Source: Lachnospiraceae bacterium (GTDB lineage Bacteria > Bacillota > Clostridia > Lachnospirales > Lachnospiraceae). From it: a stretch of 14,096 bases of DNA. Below are positions 6,557-13,220 of this stretch, piece by piece; within the stretch, counting starts at the first letter, position 1; the number at the start of each line of letters is the position of its first letter. The position numbers and the translations under genes were made by a program. The stretch spans positions 1-14,096 of the forward strand of contig DOVL01000308.1 in assembly GCA_003520105.1 (NCBI GenBank), in the 5' to 3' direction. Under the pieces are notes generated by a model that was given only the letters and a program-made list of their open reading frames with translations, was not told the origin of the DNA and did not search any database.

Positions 6557-8500
6557 ATGGTAAATAACAAACGTTTGGTAGCTTTATGTACATCGCGAAT
6601 ATATGATCCTCAGATCAATGGTTTCATCAAGAATCTGAATGAAAAGCTGGTGCGGGAGAACTGCGCCCTTCTTGTATTTGCCATAAATTCAGACATCTAC
6701 TGGGATGAAAATCTGAAACCGGCAGAGGCTTATGTTTATGACCTTCTTCCTTATGACGATCTTGACTGTATCATAATCATGGATGAAAAGATCAAGAGTA
6801 AGACCGTTTCCGAGAAGATCATTAAAAATGCAGCCGAAAGCAAGGTTTCGGTCATTGTAGTAGATGGGCATTACGAAGGAACCCCCTGCATCAACTTTGA
6901 TTATGCAAAGGGCTTTGAAACTATAGTAAGACATATGATCGAGCATCATCATGTGAAGAATCCTCACATGATGGCCGGCCTCAGAAACAACTATTTCTCT
7001 GACCAGCGTATCGATATATTCAAGAAGGTTCTTGCAGAGAACAACATACCTTTCGATGAAAGCAGGATAAGCTATGGTGATTTCTGGGCTGATCCGACTA
7101 TTGAAGCCATGCACAAGCTTCTGAAAAGGAGCAATCTTCCTGACGCCATCATCTGTGCAAACGATATAATGGCTCTGAATGTATGCGGTGTGCTTAAAAC
7201 CGCCCACATATCAGTTCCGAGAGACATACTTGTATCCGGCTTTGACGGCTATGATGAGATATTCTTCTCCAATCCAAAGATCACTTCCGTAAGCTGCGAT
7301 ATCATGCTGCTTTCCGATGCTGCAGCCGATGCTGCGCTCAGTATACTTAACGGCAAGGAAGTGAATGATTCATACATCGAGCCTTTCCTTATGCCAAACG
7401 AATCCTGTGGCTGCCATTCACATACCTGGCACGCCCAGTCCATTCTTTCAAGCTTCAACAACAACTTTTACAGACATCAGGAGGACATGCGTATCCTCTA
7501 TGATATCGCTTCAAATATGGAAACCGCGCTCACACCTTGGGATATGGCCGCAGCCATCCACCATCACAAGACCAAACATCATCTCTGCGTTGTGGACAGC
7601 AGGATATTTGATCCTGAGCAAAACTATTTTGTCATTCCTGAGGAAGAATCAGGCAAGAAAGATCTTCATATAATCAACGATGCTGATTATGCAGAAGAAA
7701 ACCGTTTCGAAGGAAGATTTCCTCTTCCGGAGGATGTATTTTACGATACAACCGTTAACGATAAGGAAAATGTCATGTCCGGCAATTACCGTAAGCGCAT
7801 GATAGAACTTCTCGATACCGGTTATCCGCTGATCTTCAATGCTCTTGACTATATGAACAAGCCTATGGGCTTCACCTGTTACTATTTCGAGGACTACATG
7901 ATAACCGATTATTCCAGGGCAGTAAATGTAACCAACGCGCTCTCTATGGGTATCGGCGGCTTTGTAAATATGCAATACCAGCGCTACCTCCTCGACAAGA
8001 TGAATTCCATGTACAACCATGATGCGCTGACCGGTCTCTATAACCGTATCGGCTTCACGATAGCTTTTGATAAGGCACTTCCTGAGCATAAAAACGAGCC
8101 TGTAACTGTCATCATGTCCGATCTCGACGGCCTCAAATATATCAATGACACCTTTGGTCATGCAGAAGGTGACAGAGCGATTTCAACAGTTGCAACCGCT
8201 CTTATGAGCGCTGTTCCGAAGACAGCTCTTTCAGCCCGTTTCGGTGGTGATGAACTCTTCTCCGTTATCTTCGGGGAATGCAACAGTGACGCAATTATGA
8301 AGCGTATTGACAAGATACTGGATGACTATAACGCATGTTCAAATCTGAAATACAAGGTTCTTACCAGCAGCGGTGCCTTTAAAACCACTCTGGCTGACGG
8401 CTTTGATATAAAAGCCGCCATCAAGATTGCCGACAAGGAGATGTACGAGGTTAAAGCATTTAAGCGCCAGCGGCGTCTCAATTCGGACTTTATACAATAA
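6557..8500 (+). CDS. Soluble LacI-type ligand-binding domain fused to GGDEF diguanylate cyclase
   Basis: Predicted ligand-controlled diguanylate cyclase, cytoplasmic, 647 aa. Residues ~4-280 resemble the periplasmic-binding-protein-like effector domain of LacI/GalR regulators: INFDYAKGFETIVRHMIEH, FSDQRIDIFKKVL, DAIICANDIMALNVCG and the typical ISVPRDILVSGFDGYDE. There is no N-terminal helix-turn-helix and no signal peptide, so it should sense an intracellular small molecule, perhaps a sugar. Residues ~284-475 form a GAF-like or uncharacterised linker with CGCHSHTWH (284-292) and a His cluster (335-342). The GGDEF domain is at ~478-640: HDALTGLYNR, SDLDGLKYINDTFGH, then GGDEL at 563-567 (last position L instead of F, catalytic D and E kept) and ADKEMYE. 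There is no RxxD site (PKTA in that place). ATG at 6557 is preferred because it is downstream of the promoter and begins just before the first strand of the binding domain; its ribosome site is weak (AGGCAG). It is divergent from the HD-GYP gene. Confidence 0.92.
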   Translation: MVNNKRLVALCTSRIYDPQINGFIKNLNEKLVRENCALLVFAINSDIYWDENLKPAEAYVYDLLPYDDLDCIIIMDEKIKSKTVSEKIIKNAAESKVSVIVVDGHYEGTPCINFDYAKGFETIVRHMIEHHHVKNPHMMAGLRNNYFSDQRIDIFKKVLAENNIPFDESRISYGDFWADPTIEAMHKLLKRSNLPDAIICANDIMALNVCGVLKTAHISVPRDILVSGFDGYDEIFFSNPKITSVSCDIMLLSDAAADAALSILNGKEVNDSYIEPFLMPNESCGCHSHTWHAQSILSSFNNNFYRHQEDMRILYDIASNMETALTPWDMAAAIHHHKTKHHLCVVDSRIFDPEQNYFVIPEEESGKKDLHIINDADYAEENRFEGRFPLPEDVFYDTTVNDKENVMSGNYRKRMIELLDTGYPLIFNALDYMNKPMGFTCYYFEDYMITDYSRAVNVTNALSMGIGGFVNMQYQRYLLDKMNSMYNHDALTGLYNRIGFTIAFDKALPEHKNEPVTVIMSDLDGLKYINDTFGHAEGDRAISTVATALMSAVPKTALSARFGGDELFSVIFGECNSDAIMKRIDKILDDYNACSNLKYKVLTSSGAFKTTLADGFDIKAAIKIADKEMYEVKAFKRQRRLNSDFIQ

Positions 8501-8518
8501 TCTGTTTACAAAAAACAC

Positions 8519-8534
8519 GTATATAAATATATAC
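8519..8534. repeat. AT-only-core palindrome between convergent genes
   Basis: GTATATA-AA-TATATAC is a perfect 7-bp inverted repeat with a 2-nt centre, 18 nt after the stop at 8500. On the minus strand it is followed by a T-run (8518-8508), so it may help stop transcripts coming from the 7TM-GGDEF gene. Confidence 0.4.
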
Positions 8535-8555
8535 AAAAGAGCGTAAATAATATTC

Positions 8556-8585
8556 GGGCGGCTGTGTACGATGACACAGCCGCCC
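8556..8585. terminator. Shared bidirectional hairpin terminator
   Basis: GGGCGGCTGTGT (8556-8567) and ACACAGCCGCCC (8574-8585) form a perfect 12-bp GC-rich stem with a 6-nt loop, between convergent stops at 8500 (plus) and 8593 (minus). It lies 7 nt beyond the minus gene stop. There is no plus-strand T-run; on the minus side the next ~50 nt are AT-rich. The minus-strand gene is the more likely main user. Confidence 0.75.
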
Positions 8586-8592
8586 CCGGCAG

Positions 8593-10260
8593 CTATACTC
8601 TCGCTGCCTTCATTAGGATCTTCATCTTATACATCCTCTTATCCGCTTCACGGATGACATCCTCTATATTACTCTTTCCCGGAATAAATACAGCATGTCC
8701 ATAAGCTATACTGAGCGGAATATTATTACCTGATGTCTTGTTGAAATCTTCGACCATAGCCTTGAAGGCGTCTCTCTTGTCATACAGTCTCGGATCGTTT
8801 GGGCTATATTTTCCCATAACGAAGAACTCGTCTCCGCCAATCCTGAAGCATTTATCATCTCCAGCGAAGACAGCATTCATAAACTCAGCAACCTTAAGGA
8901 TGTACCTGTCGCCCATATCATGTCCAAGCTCATCATTTACTCGTTTCAGATAATTCATATCCAGCATGATAAATGCAACCGGCTCCTCCGACATGCTCGC
9001 TCTTTCTATCTCACGGTTGTAAGCCAGACGGTTCATAAGTCCCGTGAGTCCGTCCTTATACGCCAGATCCTCCATGATCTCCGCATACTGGCCGCGACGG
9101 CTCATCTCAGAGATTGCGTAGAACTCATAGCTTCCGAGAACTATGATGAACAGGAACATCGAATATTTATAATAAGACGGTCTGTTATACTCATAAGGAA
9201 GAACGATGTATCGAATGATATCTATAACTCCCATCATTATAGAGAACAACAGCACGACAAACAGTACCTTCATATGCTTCTGCTTAAGCAGATGTCTCTT
9301 TACGCCATGAACGACAAGAGTTAAAACGATAATAACCGCCAGAGAAAGCAGCACGTGTGAAACGATCAGCAGCTGATGATAATCCAGTCCTCCCGACAGA
9401 ACAGAGAAGATTGAGAAGCCTATCTTGGCTGCCGTAAGCGCCGCAAAAACATCAACTATATGGAATCTCCTGCAATCCGTAACGGCTGTTACAAGCATTA
9501 TTCCGGAAATCCCCAGAAGATCCAGCGCCATATATTCCATAAAATGCACCGCTACCGGTGCTCTGATTATTATAGGGAAAATATCGGTCTCGCAGGCAAC
9601 CCACAGAGAAGAAACCATGGCAAAAGTGCCTACACTTATTATCTCGCCCCTCTTCTCCTTAAAGTATCTGCCTACAAAGCCTATCGTTAAGAGGATTATT
9701 CCGAAAACGAAAACGATCAGGCACAGCATGAAATCAGCCGCCGAATCCTGCATCTTCTCTACCAGGAACTGATTACCGTTATCAAGACAGATATCCTTGA
9801 TAAAGCCCGGCTCCTTCGGATAAATATTATGCAGAACTATCTTTAACTCTCCATCCTTAAGCATTACCGGAATACTAACGGAATGCGGACATACACCATA
9901 TGCCTTACCGAAAATCTTCGGTGCACTCGGATGAAAATCATAGATAAGCTCATCATCCAGGTAAATCGAGAAGTAAACATTCTTACTATGGAAGCAGATC
10001 ATACGATCATTGACCTCTTCCATATTACCACGCTTATGTATGACAACCTCTTCCCCCTTACTGAGGTTATCAAAATCGACAGCTGTCCCGTCCTCATAAA
10101 ACCAGTTCTCGCTGTAATCCTCTGTCTGATCCTCCTTATCGAGGCTGTTCATATGAAACATCGTATCCAGGATCAGATAAAGAAGGGTCACGGTGATTAT
10201 CACACAGAAATAAAAACGTCTGTCGACCCCTATTTTTCTGTTTTCATCCCTATTATCCAT
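8593..10260 (-). CDS. 7TM-sensor GGDEF membrane diguanylate cyclase
   Basis: Predicted membrane-bound diguanylate cyclase, 555 aa. One span at ~16-36 leads to an extracytoplasmic domain at ~37-172, probably a beta-sandwich of the kind found in 7TM receptors with diverse intracellular signalling modules. About seven spans follow between ~173 and ~384. The GGDEF domain is at ~395-550: YKDGLTGLMNR, MLDMNYLKRVNDELGH, RIGGDEF with GGDEF at 475-479, and ADKRMYKMK. The metal-binding and catalytic residues are present. The RxxD inhibitory site is missing; AGDD lies there, keeping only the Asp. ATG at 10260 has GGGAG 7 nt upstream. It is a single-gene transcript by context: its own promoter (10333-10361) on one side and a strong hairpin after the stop. 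It is divergent from the SulP gene. The ligand of the extracytoplasmic domain is unknown. Confidence 0.93.
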   Translation of the reverse strand: MDNRDENRKIGVDRRFYFCVIITVTLLYLILDTMFHMNSLDKEDQTEDYSENWFYEDGTAVDFDNLSKGEEVVIHKRGNMEEVNDRMICFHSKNVYFSIYLDDELIYDFHPSAPKIFGKAYGVCPHSVSIPVMLKDGELKIVLHNIYPKEPGFIKDICLDNGNQFLVEKMQDSAADFMLCLIVFVFGIILLTIGFVGRYFKEKRGEIISVGTFAMVSSLWVACETDIFPIIIRAPVAVHFMEYMALDLLGISGIMLVTAVTDCRRFHIVDVFAALTAAKIGFSIFSVLSGGLDYHQLLIVSHVLLSLAVIIVLTLVVHGVKRHLLKQKHMKVLFVVLLFSIMMGVIDIIRYIVLPYEYNRPSYYKYSMFLFIIVLGSYEFYAISEMSRRGQYAEIMEDLAYKDGLTGLMNRLAYNREIERASMSEEPVAFIMLDMNYLKRVNDELGHDMGDRYILKVAEFMNAVFAGDDKCFRIGGDEFFVMGKYSPNDPRLYDKRDAFKAMVEDFNKTSGNNIPLSIAYGHAVFIPGKSNIEDVIREADKRMYKMKILMKAARV

Positions 10261-10299
10261 AATTTATCTCCCAAAATACTATATACCCTTCTTTTTTGC

Positions 10300-10324
10300 A
10301 TACTCTCCCACAATAAATGAGTAT
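10300..10324. repeat. Inverted repeat in leader of 7TM-GGDEF gene
   Basis: ATACTC (10300-10305) and GAGTAT (10319-10324) are exact complements around a 13-nt centre. They sit just downstream of the predicted minus-strand transcript start (~10326), in the position of an operator or a 5' hairpin. Confidence 0.35.
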
Positions 10325-10332
10325 ACAGAGTA

Positions 10333-10361
10333 ATTGTACCACTCTTACTTATCAATCGCAA
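10333..10361 (-). promoter_or_regulatory. Promoter of 7TM-GGDEF gene
   Basis: On the minus strand: TTGCGA (-35, 10361-10356), a 17-nt spacer, then TACAAT (-10, 10338-10333) preceded by TGG (extended -10). The transcript would start near 10326, giving a leader of about 66 nt. Confidence 0.62.
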
Positions 10362-10385
10362 CTAACGTTTATATAACAAGACATT

Positions 10386-10397
10386 CCATGTTCATGG
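10386..10397. repeat. Perfect palindrome in divergent promoter region
   Basis: CCATGTTCATGG: 5-bp arms around TT. It lies 22 nt upstream of the SulP -35 and 25 nt upstream of the divergent -35, so a regulator bound here could reach either promoter. It is short enough to be chance. Confidence 0.3.
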
Positions 10398-10418
10398 CGC
10401 CTTAGTTTCAGCTTTCTC

Positions 10419-10447
10419 TTGCATTTCGCGGACAACGTGCTTATAAT
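10419..10447 (+). promoter_or_regulatory. Promoter of SulP transporter gene
   Basis: TTGCAT (-35, 10419-10424), a 17-nt spacer, then consensus TATAAT (-10, 10442-10447). The transcript would start near 10454, with a leader of about 80 nt before ATG at 10534. Confidence 0.7.
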
Positions 10448-10517
10448 GTGTGACATTGTGACTGAATCGGAGCAAGTATCTTACATGCACCGAACATATG
10501 GATCATGTGGATAATAG

Positions 10518-10524
10518 AAGGGAG
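10518..10524 (+). promoter_or_regulatory. Ribosome binding site deciding the SulP start
   Basis: AAGGGAG lies 9 nt before ATG at 10534. The earlier in-frame ATG at 10498 has no such site. Confidence 0.7.
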
Positions 10525-10533
10525 AATCATCAT

Positions 10534-12183
10534 ATGAACAGAGACAAGCTGAAGCCGATGCTTTTCAGCAATCTGAAGAACTACAGTAAAAAGAAATGCG
10601 TAACGGATATTGTTTCCGGTATCATCGTTGCGATAATAGCACTGCCGCTTTCCATAGCGCTTGCACTTGCATCAGGAGTAGGTCCCGAACAGGGTCTCTA
10701 TACCGCCATCATCGCAGGTTTCATCATAGCATTTCTCGGCGGAAGCCGTGTACAGATAGCAGGTCCGACTGCTGCCTTCGCAACCATCGTTGCAGGCATT
10801 GTTGCCAAGAAGGGCATGAGCGGACTGGCTCTCGCAACCATTCTTGCAGGTATTATCCTTATTGTAATGGGATTACTGAGACTCGGTTCTCTGATCAGAT
10901 TCATTCCTTATACCATAACCACCGGTTTCACAGCCGGTATCGCTGTAACCATCGTTATCGGACAGATCAAGGACTTTATGGGACTCTCTTTCCCAGCCGG
11001 AACCAAGACTATCGAAACCATGGACAAGGTTAAGGCCATCGGTGAAAATATATCCGGTGTCAACTGGGAAGCCGTCCTTGTCGGTGTTGTCTGTCTGGCA
11101 GTTCTTATCATCTGGCCTTTTATTACCGAGAAGATTCCGGGCTCACTTATAGCCGTATTTGTCGGAATAGGCATGGTCGAACTTCTTAATATGAAGGTTA
11201 ACACCATCGGTGATCTTTATTCCATAAGCAACAAGCTTCCGGCCTTCACGGCTCCTGACATAAGCCTTTCAGGCATCAAGGGCTCGCTGTCGGATGCATT
11301 TACCATCGCCATACTTGCAGCTATCGAATCCCTTCTGTCATGCGTAGTTGCTGACGGTATGATCAACTCTCACCATCGTTCAAATATGGAGCTTATCGCA
11401 CAGGGTGCCGGAAATATCGGTTCCGCTCTCTTTGGAGGTATCCCTGCAACAGGCGCCATTGCAAGAACCGCTGCAAATATCAAGAACGGCGGACGTACAC
11501 CTATCGCCGGTATCACACATTCGATCGTTCTTGTTCTGGTACTTGTGCTTCTCATGCCTTATGCAGCGCTTATTCCTATGCCTACGATCGCAGCCATCCT
11601 TTTCATGGTTGCTTACAATATGTGCCAGTGGAGGACATTTGTACACCTCTGCAAGACCGCACCTAAGAGTGATATTCTCGTACTTGTTGTAACCTTCATA
11701 CTGACTGTTGTATTTGACCTTGTTGTAGCTATCGAGGTTGGTATGCTCATGGCCGTAGTTCTCTTCATGAAGAGGATGAGTGACGAATCAAACGTATCAG
11801 GCTGGAAATACTATGATCCGGACGAGGATCCTGACGGGCCTGAGCTCAAGATCATCCCTAAGCACGTTCGTGTATACGAAATCTCAGGCCCTATGTTCTT
11901 CGGTGATGCAGACAGTCTTGCAACCATTAACTTCAAAGATTTCACCAAGGCCATCATCATCAGAATGCGTGGTGTTCCGGCACTTGATGCTTCAGCCATG
12001 CATGCCATGGAGCAGCTTCAGGAAAGATGCGAAAAGAGCGGAATCCAGCTCATCTTCTCTCACGTTAACGAACAGCCTTTCCATACTATGGAGAAGAGCG
12101 GTTTCGTTGAAAAAGTAGGCCGTGACAACTTCCGTCCGCACATCGATGACGCTATCGAATGGGCGGCAAAAATGGAATCCTAA
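10534..12183 (+). CDS. SulP-family inorganic anion transporter with STAS domain
   Basis: Integral membrane anion permease of the SulP (SLC26) family, 549 aa. The membrane domain (~residues 15-405) begins with the family's characteristic opening: DIVSGIIVAIIALPLSIALA, then SGVGPEQGLYTAIIAG and GGSRVQIAGPTAAF. Many further hydrophobic spans follow. A cytoplasmic STAS domain lies at ~440-545, with VYEISGPMFFGDA and GVPALDASAMHAMEQL, the latter being the helix-start region usual for STAS. The length fits bacterial SulP proteins. Substrates known in the family include sulfate, bicarbonate and C4-dicarboxylates; the sequence does not let me choose. The start at 10534 is set by AAGGGAG 9 nt upstream; 12 further in-frame residues back to 10498 are rejected. 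It is expressed from its own promoter and no clear terminator was seen after the stop, so some read-through to the next operon is possible. Confidence 0.93.
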   Translation: MNRDKLKPMLFSNLKNYSKKKCVTDIVSGIIVAIIALPLSIALALASGVGPEQGLYTAIIAGFIIAFLGGSRVQIAGPTAAFATIVAGIVAKKGMSGLALATILAGIILIVMGLLRLGSLIRFIPYTITTGFTAGIAVTIVIGQIKDFMGLSFPAGTKTIETMDKVKAIGENISGVNWEAVLVGVVCLAVLIIWPFITEKIPGSLIAVFVGIGMVELLNMKVNTIGDLYSISNKLPAFTAPDISLSGIKGSLSDAFTIAILAAIESLLSCVVADGMINSHHRSNMELIAQGAGNIGSALFGGIPATGAIARTAANIKNGGRTPIAGITHSIVLVLVLVLLMPYAALIPMPTIAAILFMVAYNMCQWRTFVHLCKTAPKSDILVLVVTFILTVVFDLVVAIEVGMLMAVVLFMKRMSDESNVSGWKYYDPDEDPDGPELKIIPKHVRVYEISGPMFFGDADSLATINFKDFTKAIIIRMRGVPALDASAMHAMEQLQERCEKSGIQLIFSHVNEQPFHTMEKSGFVEKVGRDNFRPHIDDAIEWAAKMES

Positions 12184-12206
12184 ACAGTGAGATTTTTTCT
12201 AAAATA

Positions 12207-12247
12207 AGAGGGTCAAAACGGATAAAGACTGTTGCCCCTCTGAGGGG
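12207..12247 (+). promoter_or_regulatory. Mutually exclusive inverted repeats around the -35 of the small-protein/TetR operon
   Basis: CCCCTCTGAGGGG (12235-12247) is a 13-nt palindrome with 5-bp arms, inside the promoter spacer. Its left arm can pair instead with AGAGGG at 12207-12212 (partner CCCTCT at 12236-12241). There is no T-run after either fold, so neither is a normal terminator for SulP. It could be an operator or a fold in read-through RNA. Confidence 0.35.
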
Positions 12248-12261
12248 TCCTGTGGTATAAT
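12232..12261 (+). promoter_or_regulatory. Promoter of the small-protein/TetR operon
   Basis: TATAAT (12256-12261) with TGG before it (extended -10), and TTGCCC at 12232-12237 as the -35 with an 18-nt spacer. The transcript would start near 12268. Confidence 0.68.
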
Positions 12262-12269
12262 GTCTTCAG

Positions 12270-12285
12270 TTGAAAAATTCTTCAA
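12270..12285. promoter_or_regulatory. Candidate repressor operator (16-bp near-perfect palindrome)
   Basis: TTGAAAAATTCTTCAA: 7 of 8 symmetric pairs match. It lies directly after the predicted transcript start of the operon that encodes a TetR-type regulator, which is the classical place for autorepression. Binding is inferred from position and symmetry only. Confidence 0.45.
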
Positions 12286-12313
12286 TCTTTTAACATAAGG
12301 AGGTATTTGTACT

Positions 12314-12616
12314 ATGGAAAACAAAGAACCAAAGCAGAATGTAGTGATCTTCGAGAACGACACATGGCTTATCGAACTTAGGCCAAGAAGCACAAAGCAC
12401 GAGAACGAGCCTGATATGAAAGTTTGGGTCATGAGAGACGGTCAGGAGGTCGCACAATACACTGATAAATATCGTGGATATGGTCACTACCAGTATCATG
12501 AGGAACTTCTTCCTCCTAAGATCAGCGAAGTTGCCAAGAAGGCTTGGGACAAGCTTAAGGAAGCTCCTTTAAATGATGCAATGATTGAAGAAATGAAAAA
12601 TATGATGGAAGAGTAG
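12314..12616 (+). CDS. Uncharacterised 100-residue protein
   Basis: I do not recognise a family. The protein is small, soluble and charged, with no signal peptide or membrane span. Residues ~8-55 look strand-rich and aromatic (VVIFENDTWLIELRP, VWVMRDGQEVAQYTD, then a Tyr/His-rich GYGHYQYHEE). Residues ~68-100 look like two amphipathic helices ending in an acidic, Met-rich segment. The coding call is supported by an ideal AAGGAGG at 12297-12303 (10 nt before ATG), its own promoter, and tight coupling to the next gene, which starts 7 nt after this stop. Context suggests a protein controlled by, or partnered with, the TetR regulator. No function is assigned. Confidence 0.85.
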   Translation: MENKEPKQNVVIFENDTWLIELRPRSTKHENEPDMKVWVMRDGQEVAQYTDKYRGYGHYQYHEELLPPKISEVAKKAWDKLKEAPLNDAMIEEMKNMMEE

Positions 12617-12623
12617 TTCACCA

Positions 12624-13205
12624 ATGAACGAATCAGACGAACGCTACAGCACCGCAGAGGACGCCATTTATGATGCTTTTTTCCTTCTGCTGCAAACAAA
12701 AGATCTTAACAGGATCACGGTTTCTGATGTAATCAAAAAAGCCGGGATAGTCCGTAGTACCTTTTATAATCATTACGAAAACATCCCTGCGCTTATGGTG
12801 GCAGCTGAGGACAAGACCATACGTGATATTTTCGAGATGATGGAAAGCTTCCATCCGAAGAATGACCGCGATATGTGTCGTTCCTACTTCCTTGCGATAT
12901 GCAATTACACCAGAAAGAATCCGTTTTTGGCCAATCTTCTCCAAAGTCCACGGGGGGACGCTTTTTTCGAGAAGGCCATAACCATGTTCCATAAATATGT
13001 TGCAGAAGTTACACAGATTAATGTTACGGCGACAAACGACCGTACAACCTTTTCCTATCTGATTGCAAGCTCGATCGGCTGCACGATAGGTGTTCTGCAT
13101 AAATGGACAGCGGAGGACTTTGCGACCCCCGCTGATGAAATAGCTGATATTTTATCAAAGATTTTTGTTTCCGGCATACTTCCGTATCTCGGAACCGGAA
13201 AGTAA
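12624..13205 (+). CDS. TetR/AcrR-family transcriptional regulator
   Basis: DNA-binding regulator of the TetR type, 193 aa, expected to act as a dimer. The N-terminal helix-turn-helix is clear at ~31-55: ITVSDVIKKAGIVRSTFYNH, followed by YENIPAL. Residues ~60-190 are the helical ligand-binding and dimer domain and have no recognisable subfamily signature, so the effector is unknown. The start is ATG at 12624, 7 nt after the preceding stop; the ribosome site is a weak GGAAGAG overlapping the end of the upstream gene, which suggests translational coupling. It is transcribed with the 100-residue gene. A near-perfect palindrome at the operon's transcript start (12270-12285) fits autorepression. 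The transporter upstream or the acyl-CoA ligase downstream could be other targets, but nothing in the sequence shows this. Confidence 0.93.
   Translation: MNESDERYSTAEDAIYDAFFLLLQTKDLNRITVSDVIKKAGIVRSTFYNHYENIPALMVAAEDKTIRDIFEMMESFHPKNDRDMCRSYFLAICNYTRKNPFLANLLQSPRGDAFFEKAITMFHKYVAEVTQINVTATNDRTTFSYLIASSIGCTIGVLHKWTAEDFATPADEIADILSKIFVSGILPYLGTGK
13168..13201 (+). repeat. Bulged inverted repeat over the TetR stop region
   Basis: TTTCCGG (13168-13174) pairs with CCGGAAA (13195-13201), and TTCCG (13180-13184) pairs with CGGAA (13190-13194) inside it, leaving a 5-nt bulge. No T-run follows, so I do not call it the terminator; it may stabilise the mRNA 3' region or be chance. Confidence 0.3.
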
Positions 13206-13220
13206 ATTTCAAACCATATT

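Noticed and set aside
6689..7207. 172-codon open frame on the minus strand
   Set aside because: Antisense to the LacI-like domain; no domain or start signal of its own.
7649..8161. 170-codon open frame on the minus strand
   Set aside because: Antisense to the GGDEF and linker region of the LacI-like cyclase; composition is that of a shadow frame.
10498..10533. 12-residue extension of the SulP protein
   Set aside because: No ribosome site before ATG at 10498; AAGGGAG precedes ATG at 10534.
12184..12250. Rho-independent terminator for the SulP gene
   Set aside because: CCCCTCTGAGGGG has no following T-run and overlaps the next promoter spacer, so a regulatory reading is at least as likely.
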